NCBI GenBank assembly: GCA_031409515.1
Contig: JANNXJ010000004.1
Location: forward strand, 42,325-106,324
DNA from: SHZI01 sp031409515
GTDB lineage: Bacteria; Pseudomonadota; Gammaproteobacteria; Steroidobacterales; GCA-2729495
DNA: 64,000 bases
Direction: 5' to 3'
The notes under the pieces were generated by a model. The model was not told the origin of the DNA and ran no database searches. It saw only the letters and a list, made by a program, of their open reading frames with translations. Shown here in pieces: positions 51,512 to 61,002 of this stretch. Numbering within the stretch: the first letter of the stretch is position 1; every line of letters starts with the position of its first letter. Made by a program: the position numbers and the translations under genes.

Positions 51512-53221
51512 ATGCATCCCCGACACGCCATGCTGGTGGCTGCCACCGCCGTTTTCAGCCTCCCGGCCCACGCCGTGCAACTGGACCTGCAGCTGCTGAA
51601 CGCCTTCACCACAAGCACGGGCGCCCGGAATGGGAGCGCCGAGATTCTCGACTACTCGGCCGATCAGAACACCGTCTCGAGCACGATGGCAGGCAGCAGT
51701 GGCTTCGGTGTGCAGGTGCTGACGCTGGGCAATACCGGCACCCTCTCCGAACGGGGTATCGTGACCTTCAACGGCGCCTTTGGTGCGGGCACTGTCCGGG
51801 ATGCGTCCTCCACCGCGCTTGACCCTCTCCAGAGGGGCTTCGGCGTAGTGAGCCTGATCCCCACAACTAACGGGACCACCCAGGGGAGGATCGGCTTCTT
51901 CGACTATCGCACCGGCAGTGTCGGTTCACTGGTCACCCTGGACGTCGGCTTTCACCCGGACAGCGTCAAGTTCTCGGCGGATGGCCAGAAGCTCTATGTG
52001 GTCAACGAAGGGGAGTTCACCAGCGGCGGGGCCACGGACGCCCCGGGTTCCATCAGCATCATCGACCTCTCCTCCATCAGCACGATTGGCGACGTGGGTG
52101 GGCTGACGAACGCTGCCGTCAGTACCTATGATTTTCAGGCCACAAACCTGGGCGCCGGTGTGTCCCTCAGTGGCATTCGCTACAACGACCTGAGCGCCGG
52201 GGCGGTGGCCAATCGCTACCGGCATATCGAGCCGGAGTTCCTGACGGAAAAGAACGGCAAGCTCTATGTGACCCTGCAGGAGAACAACGCCTTCGCGGAG
52301 TTCAATCTCGCGTCGAACCAGTGGACCGCCGTACGGAGCCTGGGGACGATCACCCAGACCATCGACGCGTCGGACCGGGACGGCCCTGGTGGCACTGCCG
52401 CGGCCCAGATCAACGACCAGGTCGCCGGCCTGCCGATGCCCGACACCCTGGCCAGCTTTCAGTTGGCCGGCAAGACCTACATCGTGACCGCCAACGAAGG
52501 CGACTTCCGGGTAGACGATGCAGACAGGAGACGCGTAGCCGACCTGCCCCTCTCCGGCCCCGGTTCCGTGGATGCCACTGTGGCGGCGACCCTGAACTCG
52601 CTCTACGGGGGCAACTACCGGGCCAGCGGCGCCCTGGGCCGGCTCCGGGTGTCCAACATCGACGGCGACACCAACGGCGATGGCGATATCGACGTCCTCA
52701 CCATGACAGGTACCCGCTCCTTCTCGGTCTGGGATGCGGAGACTGGCTTGCTGGTGAAAGACAGCGGGTCCCTGGAAAGCCTTCTTCTTTCCCTGGACCC
52801 ACTGAAGCACAACATCACGGACGGGTTGCTCAGCTCCTTCGATGCCCGCTCCCCGGACAAGGGTCCGGAGCCGGAAGCCCTGGCACTGGCCGAAGTCGGG
52901 GGCGTACGCCTGCTCTTCCTCGGCCTGGAGCGGCAGAACGGCCTGCTGGCCTATGACCTGACGGACCCCAGCAACCCGGTCCTGCTGGACTACATCAACA
53001 ACCTGAGCAATGGCCTGGTCGCGCCGGAATCCCTGTTGTTCGTGGATGCCTCCCGCAGCCCGACGGGTCAGGCCCTCTTGCTGGGAGGATATGAGCTCGG
53101 TGGCGGCGGGATCGGTGTGTATTCGGCGACGATCGTTCCCATTCCCGCCGCGTTACCCCTATTTGGCGCCGGCCTGGCCGTCCTTGGCCTGGTCCGCCGG
53201 CGGAGAGTTGCCACTAGTTGA
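51512..53221 (+). CDS. choice-of-anchor I protein with VPxPA-CTERM sorting signal
   Basis: 569 aa from ATG 51512, preceded by AGGAGA. A signal peptide ends near AHAVQ. The middle is a repeat-rich beta structure with GFHPDSVKFSADGQKLYVVNEGEF, EPEFLTEKNGKLYV, IVTANEGDF and PEPEALALAEVGG, as in choice-of-anchor I proteins. The C-terminus VPIPAALPLFGAGL, then a helix and RRRR, is a VPLPA-CTERM tripartite signal for an exosortase-like sorting system. No exosortase gene is in the window. It is probably surface-exposed. Confidence 0.88.
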   Translation: MHPRHAMLVAATAVFSLPAHAVQLDLQLLNAFTTSTGARNGSAEILDYSADQNTVSSTMAGSSGFGVQVLTLGNTGTLSERGIVTFNGAFGAGTVRDASSTALDPLQRGFGVVSLIPTTNGTTQGRIGFFDYRTGSVGSLVTLDVGFHPDSVKFSADGQKLYVVNEGEFTSGGATDAPGSISIIDLSSISTIGDVGGLTNAAVSTYDFQATNLGAGVSLSGIRYNDLSAGAVANRYRHIEPEFLTEKNGKLYVTLQENNAFAEFNLASNQWTAVRSLGTITQTIDASDRDGPGGTAAAQINDQVAGLPMPDTLASFQLAGKTYIVTANEGDFRVDDADRRRVADLPLSGPGSVDATVAATLNSLYGGNYRASGALGRLRVSNIDGDTNGDGDIDVLTMTGTRSFSVWDAETGLLVKDSGSLESLLLSLDPLKHNITDGLLSSFDARSPDKGPEPEALALAEVGGVRLLFLGLERQNGLLAYDLTDPSNPVLLDYINNLSNGLVAPESLLFVDASRSPTGQALLLGGYELGGGGIGVYSATIVPIPAALPLFGAGLAVLGLVRRRRVATS

Positions 53222-53252
53222 CACTGTCTATACGGGTGAATAGTCTGCGGGC

Positions 53253-54095
53253 ATGTCCGGTGCCCGCAGCTATTCCCTCGCCGAACTGGTCGCTGCCACC
53301 GGCTTCGACCGGCGCACCATCGTCTACTACATCCAGTCCGGGCTGCTACCCAAGGTCGGCCGGCGGGGTCCCCACACCCGCTACCCCGAGGACTGCCTGA
53401 CGCGGCTGCTCTTTATCCAGGGCGTGAAGACCCTCCAGACGGAGGGCAAGCTCCTGACCGCGACGCTCGCCGAGATCCGCCGGGCCCTCGGGGCCGTCGA
53501 TTCCGCCGGCATCGGGGATCTGCTCAGCCGGGGCCTGCCCGTCGACGCCCTGACGGTGTTGTTTGCCGAACTGCCCGAGCCAGTCCAGGCAACCCCTCCT
53601 CCACCCCCACTGCAGGAACCCCCGGCGACTACTCCCGCACCGTCGACAACGATCGAGCCGTCCCGCGCTCCTGCGGGGGAACGGCGCAGCTACGGACTGG
53701 CGGACGCGGGCATCCGCAAGCGCTTCAGCGGGGAACGGCCGCTGGCACCACCTCCGCCGGAAGCCCATCACGACGAGACCCACCCTGGACTGCCGGTACT
53801 GACGGCTCCCGGGGTTCAGCCGACCCTGCCGCCCGCGGCGTCGGGCACCGGGGTGGAGACTGCAGCAACTGATCCCGAACTGGGTGAGCTGCTGCGGGAG
53901 CTTGAGGTCCGGCCAACACTCAACGCCCGGCGCAGTCCACCCGGCGCCCCCGAACAGTGGACCGAAATCCCGATTACGAGCCGGGTGTATCTGTCCGTGC
54001 GCGGCCTTGCGGAAGATGATGTGCCCCTGGCGGAGGCCGTGGCACGCTTGCTGAAACGCGCGCTGCGGACGCGCTCAACCTCAACGACACCCTGA
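53253..54095 (+). CDS. MerR-like DNA-binding protein with disordered Pro-rich tail
   Basis: 280 aa. The N-terminal 75 residues are a MerR-type winged helix-turn-helix (SLAELVAATGFDRRTIVYYIQSG, then YPEDCLTRLLFIQG). The rest is a Pro/Ala/Thr-rich, largely disordered segment (about 110-235) with a short ordered end. No metal-binding Cys cluster is seen. It may be a regulator acting on the neighbouring genes; targets unknown. The TPR gene follows 7 bp after its stop. Confidence 0.75.
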   Translation: MSGARSYSLAELVAATGFDRRTIVYYIQSGLLPKVGRRGPHTRYPEDCLTRLLFIQGVKTLQTEGKLLTATLAEIRRALGAVDSAGIGDLLSRGLPVDALTVLFAELPEPVQATPPPPPLQEPPATTPAPSTTIEPSRAPAGERRSYGLADAGIRKRFSGERPLAPPPPEAHHDETHPGLPVLTAPGVQPTLPPAASGTGVETAATDPELGELLRELEVRPTLNARRSPPGAPEQWTEIPITSRVYLSVRGLAEDDVPLAEAVARLLKRALRTRSTSTTP

Positions 54096-54102
54096 GCACC
54101 CG

Positions 54103-54858
54103 ATGATCCTGTCAGTCATGAACTCCCGCTACCGGTCACTCATTCTGCTTCTTGGCAGTATCGCGGGCCTGCCCGCCTGGGCGGCGGACAGCCTCTTGCC
54201 CTATCGGGACCGCATTGAGCAGGGCTACAACGCCAGGGACGCCCGGGCGATCGAGACTACCGTTGCCGAACTGAAGAAGGCAGGGGGTGAATCAGATCAG
54301 GAAGACCTGGCTACCTACTACACCGCCTTCGCCCGCCTGCGGCAGTCGGCTATTCCGGGCACGGACAAAAGCCAGGCGCGGGATTACCTGGAGAAATGCA
54401 TCGACGAGCTGGAACCGCTGCTGAAGCGCCGCAGCGACTACGCCCAGGCGCGGGCCCTGTACGCCTCCTGCCTCGGCGCCAGTTCCAACTACTACGTGCT
54501 CAGAGCCGCGACGCGGGGTGTGGCAGCCGGTCGGGAAATGTCGGCCGCGCTGAAGCTGGCGCCCGACAATCCCTGGGTGGTGTTCCAGGCCGGGGTCAGC
54601 GACCTGCTGACGCCGGCCCTCTTCGGCGGCAGTGCCACGCGGGCGCTCAAGGAACTCAAGCGTGCGGAGCAGCTCTTTGTGGCGTCCCGGCCCGCCGGCT
54701 CCACCGAACCCCTCTTCGGCGAAGCCGAGACCTGGCTCTACATCGGCCGTGCATACCTCGCCGAGGGCGATAAAGAAAAGGCCCGGGAGGCCCTGGCGAC
54801 GTCACTCAAGCTGGCACCGGCGGGCGCAGACGCCCGGGAAGAACTGGCCCGGCTCTGA
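54103..54858 (+). CDS. secreted TPR-like protein of unknown function
   Basis: 251 aa (or 246 aa from ATG 54118). A signal peptide ends near PAWAAD. The mature part is helical repeats, including SDYAQARALYASCLGASSNYY and the C-terminal TPR-like AETWLYIGRAYLAEGDKEKA. Role unknown; it is co-directional with the MerR-like gene and convergent with the nuclease gene (9 bp). Confidence 0.72.
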   Translation: MILSVMNSRYRSLILLLGSIAGLPAWAADSLLPYRDRIEQGYNARDARAIETTVAELKKAGGESDQEDLATYYTAFARLRQSAIPGTDKSQARDYLEKCIDELEPLLKRRSDYAQARALYASCLGASSNYYVLRAATRGVAAGREMSAALKLAPDNPWVVFQAGVSDLLTPALFGGSATRALKELKRAEQLFVASRPAGSTEPLFGEAETWLYIGRAYLAEGDKEKAREALATSLKLAPAGADAREELARL

Positions 54859-54867
54859 CTGCAGCCC

Positions 54868-55656
54868 CTACTTCGGAGCCCGCCAGCCCGCGCTCTTAGC
54901 CTCCGCCACGCTGCAAAACCACCGCTCGCCTTTTTTAGTGTCTATCCGGGTACTCGCGTAAGAGGGCATGCCGGGCTCGTGGTAAATGCGGATACCCTTT
55001 GAGTTGATGTTGCCCTTGATCTGGCAGTTGGCGACGGGACCCGAACCAGCGGAACGGGGTCCCTTCTTACCAAAGGCAGCGATGCAGCGCTTCGCCGTCT
55101 CATCCGCGTAGCTGCTGTCGGGAACGTTATCCCCGCGTTGTCGTGCGCGAAAGATCCAGGGCGGCTCCCACTTCTCAGGTGCACCCACCCATACACCCCG
55201 CCCTGCCGCCCGCGCCTCGGCCTCAAACCGGCAATAGCCTTCATCTGCAGGTTCTCGCCGGAGGTACTGCCGATACGCCCAGGCATAGCCGGTCTCAACC
55301 ATCCGTGCATTGACGTCATCGCCAGCGACGAAAACCTTCGCCACCATCCGGCCGTACCCGTCGTTCTGTTCGATCGGTTCGATCTCCAGCGACTGGCCTT
55401 CGACGAGGCTCCGCAGCGCTTTGGTGGCGGGTGGCCCAAGGGGCTGCTTGCGCTCGGGCGTGTCGATGCCGTGCAGGCGGACCGTCAGCGGGCCGCTGTC
55501 GAGGATTACATTGATGGTATCGCCGTCGACGACCCTGACCAGGGTCGCGGAGAGAAACAGCTCCCGTTTGGGGCTTTCCCGAGAGCACGCGCCGGTTGAG
55601 ACGACCACGCCAAAGGCCGCGCCAGTCAGGATCGCGAGTAAACGTCTGTTAACCAG
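54868..55656 (-). CDS. thermonuclease-family (SNase) lipoprotein, probable CTG start
   Basis: 262 aa if started at CTG 55656. The nuclease core has VRVVDGDTINVI, RLHGIDTPERKQP and QNDGYGRMVA, the typical SNase residues. Starting at the first standard codon (GTG 55608) leaves only VVSTGACSRE before the lipobox, with no basic region. Extending to CTG gives VNRRLLAILTGAAFGVVVSTGAC, a complete lipoprotein signal. No ATG, GTG or TTG occurs in frame between the upstream TGA and 55608. It overlaps the previous gene's stop by 8 bp. It would cut nucleic acids at the cell surface. Confidence 0.78.
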   Translation of the reverse strand: MVNRRLLAILTGAAFGVVVSTGACSRESPKRELFLSATLVRVVDGDTINVILDSGPLTVRLHGIDTPERKQPLGPPATKALRSLVEGQSLEIEPIEQNDGYGRMVAKVFVAGDDVNARMVETGYAWAYRQYLRREPADEGYCRFEAEARAAGRGVWVGAPEKWEPPWIFRARQRGDNVPDSSYADETAKRCIAAFGKKGPRSAGSGPVANCQIKGNINSKGIRIYHEPGMPSYASTRIDTKKGERWFCSVAEAKSAGWRAPK

Positions 55657-56104
55657 GATTTCGTCGCGTGGTCTTGCGACTTTCCCGAACCACGGTCATC
55701 CAGATGTTCTCCCGGAACTCATCCAGGTGCTGCTGCCACACCGCCGGGTCGGTGATGCCCATATGACCAGAGCCCACGTGTCCAAAGCCAAGTTGCCACG
55801 GCGATTCTGCATCGGAGCACTGGATGAAGAAACTGGCTAGACCCTCCCTCTCGTTGTCCTGCCGGTCGTAGAGCAGAGCGAGAACCCGGCGGCGTGGCTC
55901 CCCGGCGAGCACCATCGCCGCCCGGGTTTCCAGCTCCCGGAGTATGGCGAGAAGGTAGGGCACAAGGTCACGGCACAGATACTCGACGTAGACCGGCGAG
56001 TGGTGCCCGGTGGCTTCGCAGTCGTTGAAATGGAGGCCATGACTCAAACGCACCGTTTCCCCGTTGCGGTCAGTACTGGAAGCGGGTCGCTTCGATGCGC
56101 TCAT
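55649..56104 (-). CDS. hypothetical protein
   Basis: 151 aa, soluble, with no signal peptide. It has a Cys in LHFNDCEATG and a conserved-looking VYVEYLCRDLVPYLLAIL. Family not recognised. It overlaps the start of the SNase gene by 8 bp and has a mixed charged/basic C-terminus (RESRKTTRRNPG). Presumably co-transcribed with it. Confidence 0.55.
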   Translation of the reverse strand: MSASKRPASSTDRNGETVRLSHGLHFNDCEATGHHSPVYVEYLCRDLVPYLLAILRELETRAAMVLAGEPRRRVLALLYDRQDNEREGLASFFIQCSDAESPWQLGFGHVGSGHMGITDPAVWQQHLDEFRENIWMTVVRESRKTTRRNPG

Positions 56105-56172
56105 GACAACCTGATCGTCGCGCCATAAGCACAGGCATTGGAATGATGCCCGTCACGGTTGGCGAAGAACGG

Positions 56173-59100
56173 CTAGGCAAACGGCACGGGCTTGACCTCG
56201 ACATCGGGCGTAAAGAGCTTGTACATCACGGGCGTCACGAGGCGCGCCAGGAACGTGCTGGTCAGCAGGCCACCAATGATGACCCAGGCCATGGGGCTAT
56301 AGAGGCCAACATTCTGCAGTGCCAGCGGCAGCAGGCCCCCAATGGCGGTGGCGGACGTCAGGAGTATCGGTACGAAGCGGGTTTCACCGGCACGCTCGAT
56401 AGCCTCATCCAGCGCGACCCCCTGGGCGCGCAGCTGGTTGGTGAAGTCCACCAGGAGAATCGAGTTCTTGATCTCAATCCCAAGCAACGCAATCAGACCG
56501 ATACTGGCGGTGAAGGACACACTGTTCCCCGTGGCGAGGAGCGCGAGAAAGCCCCCCACGAGGCCGATCGGGACGACCGTCAGCACGATGAGCGTCGACT
56601 TGAAGCTGCCAAACTCGATCACGAGTACGGCGAAGATGCCAAAGAGAGCAACGATGGCGGCAATGCCGACGCCGCTGAAGGATTCGGAACCTGACTGGGC
56701 CTCGCCACCGAGCAGATAGCGATAACCCCTGGGCCAGTCGAAGCGCTCGAGCTCCCGGACGAGGTCAGCGGTGATCTTCGCGGTGTTCAGTCCCGGGTCG
56801 ACATCGGCGTTGATCGTGGCGGAGCGCTCCCGACCGTAGCGCTGGATCTGGGAAGGTCCTTTCTCGAACTCGAGCGTGGCCAGCTGGGACAGTGGCAGTG
56901 CACTGCCGCCCAGGCTGGGCACGCGAATCTCATCGAGAACCGACAGGTCGGCCCGGGAACCCACGGGGGTACGCACCACGATGGGGTACTGCTCGCCGTC
57001 CGTCTCCTTGTACTTGCCCGCCTCAATGCCGGCGACAGACAGTCGTACCGCCTGATCAAAGGTCGCGGTGGGCACACCAAGCTGACTGGCCTTCTGGGCA
57101 TCGACGGCGAGCCGGAGATTGGTCCGGGAGACCCGCAGGGGATTGTCGATGTCCCGGGTCCCCGGAATCTTGCGGATCAGCGCCTCGATCTGTCGCGAGA
57201 GGGACTCGATCTTTGCCAGGTCAGGGCCAACAATCCGGACGGCTATTGGTGCTGTGATAGGCGGACCGTTGATGAACTCATCGACGAAGATCCGGGCGTT
57301 CGGGTACACGGCAAGCTCCTGGCGCAGGGCCTCCAGCTTGGGCGGCGTGCCGCGGGTGCTGTACTCCCTGAGCTGCACGAACAGCTCAGCGTAGTTCGCC
57401 GCGTCCTGCTTCGGGATTTTGTTGTAGTAGATCTGGGGATTGCCACGGCCCAGATTGGCGAAGTAGTTATCCACGTCCGGCATCGCTGCCAGCTTCGACT
57501 CTGCGAACCGCAGTGCGTCGTCAGTGGCAGCAAGACTCGAGCCATTCGGCGTTTCGATCGTGACCAGGAACATCGGTGCATTGGCCTTGGGGAACAGGCT
57601 GGAGCCGACGACAGGCACCAGCAACGCGGTGAGCAGCAGTGAACCGCCGACCGAGATGATGGCAGTGCTGCGTGGGCGGGCCAGACAGAACTCGAGGGCA
57701 GGACGGTACCAGCGTTCAATCAAACCCATCATCCGCTGCAGGATCCGGTTGCCGCCGGCCTCACCGGTGGGCTGCAATACGCGGCTGGCGATGAAGGGAA
57801 TGATGAAAAGCGCAATGAGCAGTGAGCCGACGATCGTCGTGACTACCGTGACGGGCAGAACCCGGATGAACTTGCCCGCAGTCTCGGGCAGCACCATGAG
57901 CGGCAGAAACGCGAACAGGAGCGTGGCTGTGCAGCCCAGAATGGCCTGAAAGATCTGCTGGGTGCCCTTCAGGGCTGCTTCGGCCCGGCTGTATCCCATC
58001 CGCAGATGCCGGCTGATGTTTTCCACGACGACAATCGAGTCATCCACGAGCAGGCCAAGAGCCAGGACAAACCCCGCAATCGAGAGCTGGTTGAGCGAGA
58101 AGCCCAGAAAGTAGATGCAGGCCAGGCCAAAGGACAGCGAGAGCGGAATGGAGATCATCACGATCCCGGCAGCCCGCAATCCCAGTGGCAGGAGCGTAAT
58201 GCTCACCAGCGCAACGGCAATGGCCAGATCCGTCGAGAGCCGGTTTAGCCGGTGGGACACGTTGCGGGACTGGTCGAAGCCCCACTCGAGCTTGATGCGG
58301 CCGGGAATCTGCTCCTCGAACTGGGCAACTGACGCCGCGATCCGCTCACGAACCTTCAGGATGTTGAAGCCATCCTTCTGATTCGCCGTGACAAACACCG
58401 CCCGCTGGCCGTTGTAGCGGCCGGTGTAACTCAGGGGCTGATCCGCCCAGTACACCCGGGCAACATCCCGTACCCGTGGGGTGGCCCCGTCGCGGCGGAC
58501 GATGACCGTATCCAGCACCTGCTCCAGGGATGCGTAGCTACCGGACGTCTTGAGGGTGAAGCTGCGGGGCCCAAGATCAAGCGTGCCTGCAGGAACATTG
58601 CTGTTGCCACTCTTGATGGCGTCCAGCAGCTCGCCTGGAGTCAGGCTCAGTTCCGCCATCCTCCCCAGGTCCACCTCTACGCGCAGTTCCCGCGAGGGAA
58701 AGGCCCAGCTCTCAGCCGTGCGGACCCCGTCAATAGTCTTCAGTCGATCCTTGAGGTCCCGGGCAATATCCTCGAGTTCCCGGTAGGTCGCCGTCGCTGA
58801 AACCAGGGCGAACTGCACCGTATTGACGAGCGCGGGACTGAACTTTCGAATCTCAAGTCTCGAGATCTCCGGCGGCAGACTGGAGCGCAGCGCGCTGATC
58901 TCCCGCTGAACTTCGTCATACTTCTTGTCAGGGTCGGTGAAGGCCTCGAACTCGATTACGACAACAGCCAGGCCGTCCTGGATGGTGGTTTCGATTTCCT
59001 TGACGTCGTCAAGCTCGGCCAGCCTGTCCTCGATGGGCTTCGCAACCAGACGTTCGACGTCGACGGGGTCCGCTCCCGGGAGAATTACCGAGATGATGAA

Positions 59101-59232
59101 CGCGGAGATCTTGAAGTAGGGATCTTCCTCCCTGGGCACGCTGAGGAAGGCGTAGATCCCCAGCGCGACCAGGCAGAGAAAAGCGACCAGCGTGGGCTGG
59201 AAGCGCCGGATCGGGTACTCGAGCAGAGTCAT
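56173..59232 (-). CDS. RND efflux permease (AcrB/HAE1-type), second system
   Basis: 1019 aa. The N-terminus MTLLEYPIRRFQPTLVAFLC leads into TM1. TM4 carries the proton-relay Asp pair in ALGLLVDDSIVVVENISRHL, and the second half repeats the 6-helix layout (ALLGIEIKNSILLVDFTNQL). Length is normal. It is the last gene of a TetR-MFP-RND operon and overlaps the MFP gene by 4 bp. It is clearly diverged from the RND pump at 2783. Confidence 0.94.
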   Translation of the reverse strand: MTLLEYPIRRFQPTLVAFLCLVALGIYAFLSVPREEDPYFKISAFIISVILPGADPVDVERLVAKPIEDRLAELDDVKEIETTIQDGLAVVVIEFEAFTDPDKKYDEVQREISALRSSLPPEISRLEIRKFSPALVNTVQFALVSATATYRELEDIARDLKDRLKTIDGVRTAESWAFPSRELRVEVDLGRMAELSLTPGELLDAIKSGNSNVPAGTLDLGPRSFTLKTSGSYASLEQVLDTVIVRRDGATPRVRDVARVYWADQPLSYTGRYNGQRAVFVTANQKDGFNILKVRERIAASVAQFEEQIPGRIKLEWGFDQSRNVSHRLNRLSTDLAIAVALVSITLLPLGLRAAGIVMISIPLSLSFGLACIYFLGFSLNQLSIAGFVLALGLLVDDSIVVVENISRHLRMGYSRAEAALKGTQQIFQAILGCTATLLFAFLPLMVLPETAGKFIRVLPVTVVTTIVGSLLIALFIIPFIASRVLQPTGEAGGNRILQRMMGLIERWYRPALEFCLARPRSTAIISVGGSLLLTALLVPVVGSSLFPKANAPMFLVTIETPNGSSLAATDDALRFAESKLAAMPDVDNYFANLGRGNPQIYYNKIPKQDAANYAELFVQLREYSTRGTPPKLEALRQELAVYPNARIFVDEFINGPPITAPIAVRIVGPDLAKIESLSRQIEALIRKIPGTRDIDNPLRVSRTNLRLAVDAQKASQLGVPTATFDQAVRLSVAGIEAGKYKETDGEQYPIVVRTPVGSRADLSVLDEIRVPSLGGSALPLSQLATLEFEKGPSQIQRYGRERSATINADVDPGLNTAKITADLVRELERFDWPRGYRYLLGGEAQSGSESFSGVGIAAIVALFGIFAVLVIEFGSFKSTLIVLTVVPIGLVGGFLALLATGNSVSFTASIGLIALLGIEIKNSILLVDFTNQLRAQGVALDEAIERAGETRFVPILLTSATAIGGLLPLALQNVGLYSPMAWVIIGGLLTSTFLARLVTPVMYKLFTPDVEVKPVPFA

Positions 59233-60284
59233 GGGCCGGCAGGAATTACGGGTGCGACGGCCTGAATCTTCTCGCCGTCCTCCAGATACAGCGCGCCATC
59301 CGTCACGACGGTCTCGCCGACCTTCAGGCCCTCCGCGATGGCGACCGACTCCGGCGCGATGAAGGCAATGCGGACGGCACGCCGGCGGGCAACCCCGTCC
59401 TCAAGCACGAACACGGCTCCGCGATCGCCATCAGCTTCAATGACCGCAGCGATAGGGGCGTAGGGCAAGGTCGACCTGGCGGCAAGGACAGGCTCGATCT
59501 GCAGCCGGGCTGAGAGGCCACTGACGAGCTGAACCGGCGCGGGGTCCAGTGCCACCTCGATCTGAAACAGTCCACTCGCCGGATCTGCAGCCCCTGGCAA
59601 TACCGAGATCCGGCCCTTGAGGGTCTGGCCGGGGAACGCGTCAGCAGTCACGGTTGCCGGATCACCGAGCCGCAACCGGACGATGTCCCGATCGGACAGG
59701 CCGGCGCGCAGGATGTAGCCGCCTTCCCTGGGGCCGATCACCAGGACGGACTGTCCGGGCTGGACGAACTCCCGGTCCTCCACCAGCTTGCGCAGGACGA
59801 CCCCGTCCCGGGGAGCAAGAATGGTCGAGAACTTCTGGTTGAACTCCGCGGAGCGCAAGGTGGCCTGGGATACGGCAGCCTGGGTCCGGAGGGTCTCCAG
59901 GTCCTGTTCGCTGATCAGCCCGTCAGCGCGCAGCTTCGCGCCGCGGACCTGATCGCGCTCAGCCTTGTCCGCCAGTTGCCGGGCCTGCTCCACCTGGGAA
60001 TCCACTTCGGTGAGCTCGAGGACGGCAAGTTGCTGGCCGGCGCGCACCGCCTGTCCTTCCTTGACGGCGACGTTGCGCACGATGCCAGCCACCTTGAAGG
60101 ACAGCTTCAGCTCCTCCCGGGTGGTGATGAAGCCGTTCGTACTGACGGCAGGCTGGGCGGGTCCAGCGGTAATAAGGGCGGTGCCCACCCGAGCTATTAC
60201 CTTCGCGGCCGGCTGCTCCGCAGGTCGGCAGGCGGCCAGCAGAAGCGCGGTCAGGGTCAGGACCAGAAGGGGGTAGCGCATCAC
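59229..60284 (-). CDS. RND efflux membrane fusion protein lipoprotein
   Basis: 351 aa. A lipobox (LLLAACRPAE) follows the signal segment LLVLTLTALLLAAC. The lipoyl half (VKEGQAVRAGQQLAVLELTE), a coiled coil (about 90-145), the second lipoyl half (STILAPRDGVV) and beta-barrel follow. It overlaps tetR and the permease by 4 bp each, giving tight translational coupling. It links pump to an outer-membrane channel not encoded here. Confidence 0.92.
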   Translation of the reverse strand: MMRYPLLVLTLTALLLAACRPAEQPAAKVIARVGTALITAGPAQPAVSTNGFITTREELKLSFKVAGIVRNVAVKEGQAVRAGQQLAVLELTEVDSQVEQARQLADKAERDQVRGAKLRADGLISEQDLETLRTQAAVSQATLRSAEFNQKFSTILAPRDGVVLRKLVEDREFVQPGQSVLVIGPREGGYILRAGLSDRDIVRLRLGDPATVTADAFPGQTLKGRISVLPGAADPASGLFQIEVALDPAPVQLVSGLSARLQIEPVLAARSTLPYAPIAAVIEADGDRGAVFVLEDGVARRRAVRIAFIAPESVAIAEGLKVGETVVTDGALYLEDGEKIQAVAPVIPAGP

Positions 60285-60925
60285 GTCCCCTCGCTCAGTG
60301 AGATAGCGGCCATGCGCAGCGTCTGCTCCACGAGGGCCTCGGGTGTCACACCGTGCTGAGTCAGGACGGCGCGCTTCATCGTTGCGACCTGGATCGTGCC
60401 GTGGGTCATGGCCCAGAGGGCGAGAGCAATCGTGTTCGGGGTGCCGGCCGTGGTCGCAATCGAGCCATCGCGCATGCCGGTTTCCAGAGCGGCGGTGATC
60501 AGGTCGTGAACCCGGGCGCCGGCAGCCAGACAGGCGTAGTCGTTGCTTTCAGTGCCCATCGTTGCGGCGTCCGTCGCCTCGAAACGCACCAGAGCCTCGA
60601 ACTGCAGGGGACACTCGGCAGCGAAGGCAACGTAGGCCCGTCCCAGGGCAACCACGTGATCAAGACCGCTCTGCTTCGCCGGCGAAAGTTTCTCGAAGCG
60701 GGTGTACAGATCCCGCAGGGCCCGCTCGCAGATGCCGGACTCCAGGTCGTGTTTGTCCCGGAAGTAGACGTACAGAAGGCCGCGGGAGAGCCGGGCTTCC
60801 CGGGCGACCTGGTCCATGCTGAGACTCTCCAGTCCGCCCTCTGCTGCCACCCGCTGGGCTGCGTCCAGAATGTCGTTCCGGCGACGCTCTTTTTCTTCCT
60901 GGCGACGGAGGGTTATGGGGTGCAT
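60281..60925 (-). CDS. TetR-family transcriptional repressor
   Basis: 214 aa. The N-terminal helix-turn-helix is DILDAAQRVAAEGGLESLSM then VAREARLSRGLLYVYFRDK. The C-terminal ligand domain is helical and variable. It leads its own efflux operon (overlapping the MFP gene), so it is probably an autoregulator released by a pump substrate. An inverted repeat lies directly upstream of its start codon. Confidence 0.93.
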   Translation of the reverse strand: MHPITLRRQEEKERRRNDILDAAQRVAAEGGLESLSMDQVAREARLSRGLLYVYFRDKHDLESGICERALRDLYTRFEKLSPAKQSGLDHVVALGRAYVAFAAECPLQFEALVRFEATDAATMGTESNDYACLAAGARVHDLITAALETGMRDGSIATTAGTPNTIALALWAMTHGTIQVATMKRAVLTQHGVTPEALVEQTLRMAAISLSEGT

Positions 60926-60961
60926 GACCGGCAGACTACCGGTCTTTTTGACACTCTGTCA
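60926..60961. promoter_or_regulatory. candidate TetR operator
   Basis: Two palindromes are packed next to the tetR start: GACCGG-7 bp-CCGGTC (60926-60944), ending at the ATG, and TGACA-CTC-TGTCA (60949-60961). TGACA is repeated as GATGACACG a little further out. TetR repressors usually bind such dyads in their own promoter. Which one is the operator is not decided by sequence. Confidence 0.55.
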
Positions 60962-61002
60962 ATTAGATGACACGCGTCTAGGCAAGAACCTTGAGCGGGC
61001 TC

